This document shows, one piece after another, positions 56,320 through 64,000 of a stretch of DNA of 64,000 bases. The position numbers and the translations under genes are program-made. The DNA is from Coprinellus micaceus. Taxonomy: Eukaryota > Basidiomycota > Agaricomycetes > Agaricales > Psathyrellaceae. The notes under the pieces were generated by a model that worked only from the letters and a program-made list of their open reading frames with translations, ran no database searches and was not told the DNA's origin. The DNA lies in the NCBI GenBank assembly GCA_951394405.1, contig OX596338.1, positions 62,001 to 126,000 of the forward strand, read 5' to 3'. Within the stretch, counting starts at the first letter, position 1, and every line of letters starts with the position of its first letter.

Positions 56320-58406
56320 CTATCCAGCAGGGTCCGACCTGGTCGCTGTGGAGCATATGTGCGTGAGCCAGCTACTTCTTCCACTCCATACGCTTTGAGG
56401 CGGACAACTCACACTTTCGGGAGCTCCTAGCGGCGGTTGAGGGGTAAAGATGGCCACCCCAGTCCCTGATTTCGAAGAACTGCCTGCGTTCGTGGTCGTC
56501 ATCAAGTCGGAGAGGTGGAACGGGCGATCCATGGCCTCTCGGAGCCCTTCTCTAGCGGTCAACCTGGAAAAACGGATAAAGCTAGTATGCAGAGGGAATA
56601 TATCGAGACGGTAGAAGTTGGACTCACATGCTGACCACCGAAATGACGTAGACTGGATGGAGACAAATGGAGGGTTCAATAGGAGTCGAGATCAGTGCGG
56701 ATACATCGAGAAGGATACCAGTTGGGTATACAAACTTACCATGTGTAACCGCCGAAAATGGTATGAGGCTTTTGGGTACGGTTAGAGAGATCCAAAGAGG
56801 CAAACGAGGTCAGATAGAGCTAGAGGACTCACTAGTACATCGTCCCTGAAGCGAAGTCGTACTACGGAAGGTTTAACAGGCGCTCTGCGAGGAATCCCAT
56901 CACGCGAGACAGTGTTACGCACCAAAAGAATGCTTGCGAGGGCCAGAAAGCTGATACCGAGGTCAGTTGTTGGGACACAACTGTCGTAGGGACCAGCAGC
57001 GGCGTACCTAGTGATGATACCCCGGTTGATAGCGTATACTACGAGCTTGTTTACGAGATTCTTTGTTCTAGAGAAGACCTTTGACTGAGTGCCGAAACTG
57101 GATGTACATGGCGGGGAGGCCTACCTTCGAGTGGTATCAACACCGGTCGTTCGAAGCATGACCACCAGCACGATCGTGATGAGGATATCGCAAGCCGCTG
57201 ATGTGGATCCGTGGATGTACATCGACCTCTGTCCATGGTTAGCATCTGGTGATATCGTCCCGAAAGAGAAACGTACGATGGTATAGTGAACCTGTTCTTT
57301 AAGCTCGGTGTAAGTCTTCAAACGAGCCCTAGACGGAGAGAATGAGTGAGTGGATGACGGCTAAACCCCTCGGGCGATCTCACATTACCACAACCTGGAC
57401 TACATGTCCCTCGTTAGCCGGTCAATCGAAATTTGGAGAGCCCCTGAGCGGTGGGGTGACTTTACTCACTCATCCCGCCGCCAAGTTGGGTAAGAGAGAG
57501 GGCCAACTGCGGGAGGTCAATTCGGTGACAAGCCTCGGGGCACATACTACGATGACGACTTACAATCAGAACAACGGAATATCGGAGAGGACTGTTGAAA
57601 GTTGTGGCCACTATGTGATAACGCTTCGTCAACCCCCCAGTGTAACGCGGTGCGCGACAAGTCTTTTCAGTGACTAAAACACGTACGTTTCCAGATGCGG
57701 GCAGCGTAGAACCTATCCGAGGTTGAGGGATCAGCGGTATGGGAGGGGATGTGGGTTTCCTCACAGTTGAGAAACGAACGATGTGAGAATCTAGTCCATC
57801 GTCAGAGAAATGCCGGAGGTTCGATTCGGCGAGGGCACTCACGATACACGCCGTTTTTCCCTAGTAACCGAACGTCCTCGAGTCAGCGAAATAAAGTGGG
57901 CTACATAGTCTGCCGAACGGCCTACCGGTATCGAGCTGGTGGTGGGGTACGTTGTCAGCCGAGAAGATGAGCACGGTTCGCGAATTGAATGGAAGACGCA
58001 CGCGTACAACATATCCCTCCGGTCTGGCGCGTCATTATCTAGCACGAAGTACCGGTACATTTGGTGGTCCGCGAAAGCTACCTCCAGAACAGCCAGAACC
58101 CCGAGGATCCATACAAGAGCCTTGACTGAGAGGGGGTCGTTCCGGGAATGCGACGAGAGGTAGCGTAGGACGAAGAACTGGCGGGATACCCCAGGGACTA
58201 TGGGTAAGACGGCACATCAATCTTTCATAAGTCGAGGGGTACATACAATCGCAACTCCAAAGAGCCTGCAAAGAATGAAAAATGCACGATAAGCATGCAG
58301 TGTGGGACGTGGAGTGGAGAAACGGCTCGAACATGGTAGTCACAACCGCTGATAGCATCTGGGCGCCCGCCCAGTGCTGAAACGTCACCTTGACTCGGAT
58401 ACGCAT
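56320..58406 (-). CDS. DUF6534-type membrane protein, copy 2
   Basis: Same exon order as the copy at 45.4-47.4 kb. MRIRVKVTFQHWAGAQM (58,406), LFGVAI and FFVLRYLSSHSRNDPLSVKALVWILGVLAVLEVAFADHQMYRYFV come first. RFYAARIWK (57,695), a helix SPLRYSVVLI joined to LALSLTQLGGGM, and ARLKTYTELKEQVHYTI follow. The family core is RSMYIHGSTSAACDILITIVLVVMLR (about 57,200). RTKNLVNKLVVYAINRGIITR, VSAFWPSQAFFWYDFASGTMY, VYVISVVSM and the tail LTAREGLREAMDRPFHLSDLM (56,540) complete it. About seven helices are predicted. No definite lesion seen, though not every junction was phased. Its 3' end faces that of the F-box gene at 56,031. Confidence 0.7.
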
Positions 58407-58569
58407 TCCTAATCGCCGTCGAGCGTGACCACAAGCGCGCACGGTTGAGAGAGGGACGGACGGACGTTGGTTTGGCCTATTCCGTGAGAATGGGGGGAAG
58501 GAAAGATGCGGCAAGCAATCACAATGCGGGAGGCGTCCGATATTATAGAGCTTGGCCTAGTTCATTTCG

Positions 58570-59420
58570 CGTGGCATACCTTTGACATGACCTGCCTTGA
58601 TGTCATAATTTCAAGGGACCGACTCTATTGATATTCGCGAACCAGTTTGTCGGTCAGTGGAAGCGAGCAGCGTGTATCGAGCGGCAGTCGCGACGGAGCG
58701 CAGCTCGGGAGAGGTTGATGAACGTGGCTGGAATTTAGCTTTCAGAGTTGAGAGCCAGGAACACCAGGCCCCTGAAAGGGAGGACAGCCTGAGGGCTTTG
58801 ACATCGGTCCCCCAAATGATAGATGCTGCTCTCAGTCTCAGCCCGGTATCCACACTCAACAATAGCGGAAATTAAAACGCCGGCAGCAAGACGGCGAGGT
58901 GGTGGTATCTCCCACGGCGAGGCAAATCACACCGTGCCCTCGCTCTCTCGTTGCCGCCCTGTTCAATTAGAGTCGTTGGCGCTGCATGGCAGGCGATATC
59001 CATCAATAACGTATCGCCTTTGGATATCGTCAAAGCAATCCCGAAGCACTCAACTGAATGGCTTGGTGCGGGTTGCTAGACAGAGTTCGGCAGATCTCAC
59101 GGCATCCCGCAAAACTTGGCTTTTAGAGGATCCCGTTCAGTCCCTTATTTGAATTAGATGGGCCGAGGCCGTTCGAAGTGAGATCATTTGATTCCGCAAT
59201 GCCATGGCCTTCCCTCTTCCCGAGACTCCCTTCCCTCGCTCGAGCGGTGATTCGCTCTGGCTCGGGAGTATTACGCCGTACTTCTTACCTCCACGTTCGG
59301 ATTTGGACAGTCTCCATTTCGTTGTATCGTGCAGTTTGCCTTTCTAACCCAGTGAACCTCCTCGTGGAAAAAAGAGGTATCCATTTCAGCGAGCATGCGA
59401 CCATCTCAGCACCCCGGCAT
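58570..59420. other. Intergenic, no supportable gene
   Basis: Short open frames only; nothing recognised. Confidence 0.4.
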
Positions 59421-59876
59421 CCCGGGCGGATCCATGGAAATGGGCGCTTTCCGACGCCTCCATGTCCTGTGCAAGCACATCAACTTCAACCCTTTTCCTC
59501 TTGGGTGAAATCTGGGCGAGATCTTGGTGAGATCGTCGAAGAACTCAGCGCATCCAACCGAACTTCCCTATCGCAGGTGAGTCATGTTTGTAGAATGCTA
59601 AAATTCTTATGCCACGGTTGGCTCGACTTCATCACTATGACGTGCAAAGAGCTTTACTCGCAGGGAGGGTCTCATAGATCCGAGTTCTACGCGCAGCGTG
59701 ACGCGATATGGAGTCTGACTCCCCGCGTATCGCTTATCCGAGATGAGTCTGGCACAGATCCAATGCGCCGCCTTGACACCCGAATGCTGCCACGCCCTTA
59801 CCTAAACCGTGCCTCTTCCCTGCGTCGTGGTTTTACCTCTCCTCCACTGCGAGTAACTTCCATGAATATCCTATGA
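59421..59876 (+). pseudogene. F-box-family 5' fragment, frameshifted
   Basis: The DNA of the F-box exon is recognisable (GEIWAR..., EELSASNRTSLSQ then gtgagt at 59,579). So is the start of the second exon: tgcaaagagctttactcgcagggaggg...gatccgagttctacgc, nearly matching the DNA at 63,620-63,690. The reading frames of the F-box halves disagree and the second exon is shifted and runs out by 59,876. A broken relative of the gene at 63,433. Confidence 0.6.
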
Positions 59877-59980
59877 TATCAGCAACGCTCTAAGGGGAGC
59901 CTTGGTCTCTACCCCATGTGTAATTGCATTTGATTCTAGTTAGCAGGTTCCTTGTGGTTATGAGGCTCGCGGCAAATGTA

Positions 59981-61410
59981 TCAACACGCATCCTCTCCAG
60001 TGCGTCCACACTCTTCAGTATATACATCCAGACGCAAGGCCTCCCAATCGAGCGTTTCGTCCTGGCGTCGGACAATGGAAGTGGGAGTACCTCTAGCACC
60101 GGCGCGACGGAGATTAAGAATGAGCCTGGATCCCTGGAGTTGGTTGTTAGGGGTAGTTAGAGTGCCGTTTAACGTCACTCACGACATGAGAGAATATGGC
60201 ATGGATCCAGCTAATTCAAATATCAGCAGAAGTACCAGCTAGAGATCGGGTGGACGTTGCTCACGGCCATGTTGGGGAATAGTAATACATCACGATATCC
60301 ATGGAGCATACCACCGTGGCGAGTTCTACACCTAAAGTAGGTCGCATCAAATACCAGTTTGTGCATCGACAGAATTAAAGGTTGAACTCACCGAGGAGGC
60401 TGTTTAGAAGGTTTGGAAGTACGTGAGCAAACTTCACGTTGTAGTGATGTGATTAATAACGCACAGAATGAGGGAGAGTGCGCCGCTGATGAAGACACCT
60501 GCGATGGGCGTCACGCACGATACCTCCTTCAGAAGTTCACAGCGAAATCTCCCTTGACGGTCGGTCGGTAAGTCCCTCAATTTAACCAAGGTCATGACGA
60601 GGTGGACCGCTGTAGACGAAAGCGAATTAGTACTGGGAAGCCATGGAATCCATTCCAGACTGGGGACGTACTGGACGTCAGAGCGCAGACAATCCTGAGT
60701 CAATGCATGGTTAGCGGAGATCTCGGGCTTAACAATGGCTGAACATACACAGCAGATATGTGAGTGTACCTCGTACGGCACAGCGAACCATTTTCGATGA
60801 AGACGCGAACGCCATAGAATACATCGCATGCCGAGCAGTTGCCAGGAATGGATGATAAAACATTAGCGTAGTTCTGGATAAGGCGAAGCGCCGCATACCC
60901 GCCTGACTGGCTCGGTGCAGACGTACATTAGCCATGAATGGAGAGTTAGAATCAGTAAAATCCAAAGACCTACTGCTAATTGCAGCACCCAAAGGGTGAC
61001 TACGAGGAACAGCACTTTCACTCGAAGTCAGAATCAGAAGCAAAGAGTTCGGTCGAGATCCCGGCACCCACCACGTCTAGCCCGACCATACAACGCGTAT
61101 ATCCGCAGAGCAGCGATGACATTCACTATTCCAAACTCCACCCAGCTTCCGACTAGGCTGAGGACTCGTATCTGAAGGCGGCGCCTGCACTGCGATGTGA
61201 GTAAACTTTCGATCCGAACCACCGGCAATTGGGCGCCTAATTGGACGAACGCACCTCTGGCGCCATTACGTTGAGAAATTGGAGATTTTGGTAAGCAGCG
61301 CAGATTCGATAATGCATGAGGATGAACGTATACATACCTCCCCCGACGAATCCAACTGGTCTCCAGCTGTATCAATATTGGAACCTCCGTCAGTGGCGGC
61401 GGCGCTGATG
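59981..61410 (-). CDS. DUF6533-like multi-helix membrane protein, second copy
   Basis: Minus-strand exons: ILIQLETSWIRRG (about 61,380), CRRRLQIRVLSLVGSWVEFGIVNVIAALRIYALYGRARRG (about 61,180-61,070), then VLFLVVTLWVLQLAVG (about 61,020). MTLVKLRDLPTD...GVFISGALSLILCVI (60,590-60,450) and the closing LILNLRRAGARGTPTS (60,110) complete the set. These correspond one-to-one with the blocks of the plus-strand gene at 3.4-4.8 kb. It has the DUF6533-type layout with several membrane helices. Exact borders and integrity not established. Confidence 0.55.
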
Positions 61411-61449
61411 AGAAGACGAGAGGCATGCCTTGAATCAATATACTGCGAC

Positions 61450-63432
61450 ACAGAAGTCAAGGCGGGGGATTTTAAGTGTTGAAAAAGGCCTACAGAAGAA
61501 AGGTCACTCCAAGGTACCTTGAGGCGATGTACAAGGCCTTTGCTGCCGTCCACTTCGACCTAGGTTCGAATTCTCTTCAGCCTTCCGTACCCATCTGTTC
61601 AGCTTTCGTGCAAGATTGGCGTCTACCCCCAAATAAGGCGAATCTATGGGGGAGTGTCAGTGGGCATTAAGTACGAGTATGATTCCCCAGACCAACCTCG
61701 TCCTTTGTCGTGGCCAAAATGTCACACAGGATAAAGGTTAGGGCTGAGGCTGAAGGTTTGCGTCAGCTAGGCTCACTCCGGTGAGTATCAGGGCGGCGCC
61801 CACCTGCAAGATATCTCTCCGTCTGCAGCATCGAAATAGATTTGAGGTCACGGTCTGATAGCATGATACCGGAAGTGAGGTCAACGTAGATCAATTTAGT
61901 GGTACCGAGGCAAGTGATTAAATAGACTCATTAAACGCCCAGGAATCATCGAGACTAGGTGTTAGACATCGGCTCTTGGATTAGTCCGCAGCTATACTGG
62001 CCCACGTTGTCTGAGAATACGTTACTTAAGATGGGAAGCGCTGGCGGGCACCTTGACCAGTCCACAGTTCTTGTTCCCTTTGTGAGTCAGGTCCCGGATC
62101 TGGAAAGCTAGACTGCGAAGAGGAATATCCAACCCCTAGAGTATATGCCAGAGCCCCGTGGAGATGGGGAAGACGTTCTTCCGAACATGGATACTTCTCG
62201 AAGGGTGTGTTTGGAAATGACTTGGGATCGGTGTGCGGTGCGCAGCGCCGAGACATACAAGAGAGGCCACTCTCGGAGGGTCCAACCCCCCATTAGTCGC
62301 GTGCCATAGGCCAGCCTATGATATAGATGTGTGTCACATTTCTTCCGGCGCTTAGATACGTAGGTGACTCATGAGATATCCGTCCGGTGCACACACAAAG
62401 GAGCGCCAAAGTCATGTGTGTGTATTGAACCTTCCATAGGGGATAAGACGCCCGACAACGCAGCGCTCCTGCTTCTGGGAGGTCTGCTCGTTGACTCATT
62501 TCTGGGAAAAGGTGCTATGCCGTCCATTATATCAGCATCACCGGAGCGACATCCCTTGAAACCCTTCTGCACGATATATACACAATTTTGCTGGAATTTG
62601 CCGATTTAGATATCTAGCGTGGCGACCAGGAGGTGAGATAGAAGCGGATATATTCGTGAAAGGGGGGTAAGTGGCGGAACTAATCGGCTGTAGCGGAAAA
62701 GAGCGAAGCCTGTCCCGGGCTGTCGCAGTTTTCTCATCGGCTTTGGTCAATCTCTGGTGCTTGAACCGGGAAGTACTAAACGCCCGTGCCCACAGAACAA
62801 CGTACGGCGTCACAAATTAAGGAGGAAACGATGTAACTAGTTGTAGAGGCATCAGAGTGGCGACTGGCTGACCAGCGTGTCTTTACTTGTTCAGGGGACG
62901 CCCAAATCTCATACCTTCGTGAAACCATCTGTGAGACTACAGCAAATAATCTACGCGAGAAATGGAACGTGGAATGATGCGTGCGATCTTCCCTCCCCAA
63001 TAAGCCTAATAGTGAGGTGTACTACAGCTCCTACAGATTTTTTGAATCCTTGGAGGGAAGGTGGCGGAGTTGAGGCCACTGTCTCCCTCTGATGTACGCT
63101 CCCAGTGAAGTTGAACCACTCGTAGACCGACTAAGGGCGCTATACGGTGGCACGGTACCCCACGCCCGATCCGAAGGCTGGGAGAACTGTAGCAGACTAT
63201 GGCGTTGGCCATTTTGCGTTTCAACCAACCTCGTTGGGAGAGACGGGAAGACGAAGTCACGCACGACTCAGGAAGGATCATGAGGCGAAGCCCCTATCTT
63301 CATCATGTGAAACCGTTTCGGCACGGCATCGGCATCTCGAGCGTTTCCGAGAGCGGTTCTGTCTGACATGTGCATCGCCCGTTGCCTTCCTCCTTCATCG
63401 TCGCAGTGGGCGCTTCCCGGGATCATCCCTAT
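61450..63432. other. Intergenic, no supportable gene
   Basis: Almost 2 kb with only short open frames on both strands and no recognised domain. Confidence 0.4.
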
Positions 63433-64000
63433 ATGTCGAGCGAAAATATGTCTACGGAAGGCGCTGTTCTTCCAGAGGATATCTGGAGCGAAATCGCTGA
63501 ACGACTCAGTGCATTCGATGTGTTCTCGCTCTCGCAGGTAAGAATCGTAAACCTTTTGCAGGATCTTGTTGCTTAAAGACTGTTCTTTACCGCTAAACAA
63601 TTACCGACGGCACACCCAGGCGTGCAGGGAGCTGTACTTCTTCCTATCGAGGAGAGATTTATGGATCCGAGTTCTACGCTCAGTATGCCGTCGACATGGT
63701 GTCTTCCTCCCCACCTACCCAGTCTCTGAAACCGAGATGACGCTCGCCCAAATACAACTCGCTGCCTCAAGGCCCGAGCGCTGGCATGACCTGATTCGCA
63801 AGAGGGCTTCTCGCTTCGGTCCATGGGATGTCTACGCCTCCATGCGCCGAAACCTCGACAGACACCCTGAGATGACCCCAACCCTTGAAGGCGCATTCTG
63901 GCCTCTACACCACTGGCGGGTGCACCTGGTTCCAGGAGGAAGGTTTCTTGTGATTCTCACTCTTCCCAAATATGTCTACTGGGACCAACATAGGGCAGAA
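63433..64000 (+). CDS. F-box-family protein, third subtype (partial, cut by window end)
   Basis: Exon 1 from the ATG at 63,433 carries a clean F-box LPEDIWSEIAERLSAFDVFSLSQ. An intron from 63,538 (gtaaga) to cccag near 63,620 joins ACRELYFFLSRRDLWIRVLRSVCRRHGVFLPTYP. Then come MTLAQIQLAASRPERWHDLI and HLVPGGRFLVILTL before the window ends. The frame is open throughout the visible part. Same family as the copies at 42.6-54.3 kb but with its own middle segment (FGPWDVYASMRRNLDRHPEM). Presumed SCF adaptor. Confidence 0.8.

Noticed and set aside
57800..57825. GGTTCGATTC box resembling a tRNA B box
   Set aside because: No matching A box or cloverleaf can be drawn around it; it lies within a membrane-protein gene region.
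1..64000. CRISPR arrays, bacterial operons, ribosome-binding sites, rRNA genes
   Set aside because: Dense spliceosomal introns and gene families are fungal nuclear; no regularly spaced repeats or rRNA signatures were seen.

Overview
The window looks like nuclear DNA of a mushroom-forming basidiomycete (Agaricomycetes). Genes are cut by many 45-65 bp GT-AG introns. The gene families are ones expanded in that class: Plavaka/KDZ transposase, large F-box families, DUF6533/DUF6534-type seven-helix membrane proteins and RING-coiled-coil proteins. Species cannot be told from sequence alone. Gene models below were spliced by hand. Where I say phases close, summed exon lengths give one uninterrupted frame.

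Left flank (1-7,777): a decayed F-box-family pseudogene at the very start, a DUF6533-like membrane protein gene (about 3.4-4.8 kb), then several kb without a supportable gene. It ends with a candidate small inverted-repeat element (7,151-7,770).

Centre (7,778-37,079): a 29.3-kb segment bounded by 981-bp terminal inverted repeats. I found no mismatch or indel in the stretches I aligned. The tips read CACTGCAAG...CTTGCAGTG and a 3-bp direct repeat (TCA) flanks both sides. Inside is an intact-looking 1,347-residue Plavaka-type transposase plus about thirteen further genes. These are a Pro-rich protein, a Yap-like bZIP, a D-amino-acid-oxidase-like protein, a 1,063-residue cupin/JmjC-like protein, an F-box protein, three RING-coiled-coil proteins, a WD40-like protein with a C-terminal membrane segment, and several families I do not recognise. 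I read it as a young giant CACTA-like/Plavaka transposon with a regulatory and ubiquitin-related cargo. This is the main finding.

Right of the element (37.1-41.7 kb): a nine-exon orthologue of the mitotic zinc-finger protein BuGZ (ZNF207). The element sits about 615 bp upstream of its start codon.

Right flank (42.6-64 kb): a cluster of one F-box family in two subtypes. There are three intact genes (49.98, 53.77 and 54.29 kb), at least four pseudogenes or fragments, and one gene cut by the window end. It is interleaved with two DUF6534-type membrane protein genes and one DUF6533-type gene. Two stretches (about 44.6-47.4 and 54.3-58.4 kb) have the same order, orientation and spacing, so they are a segmental duplication. 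The cluster shows gene birth and death by duplication, inversion, frameshift and internal deletion.
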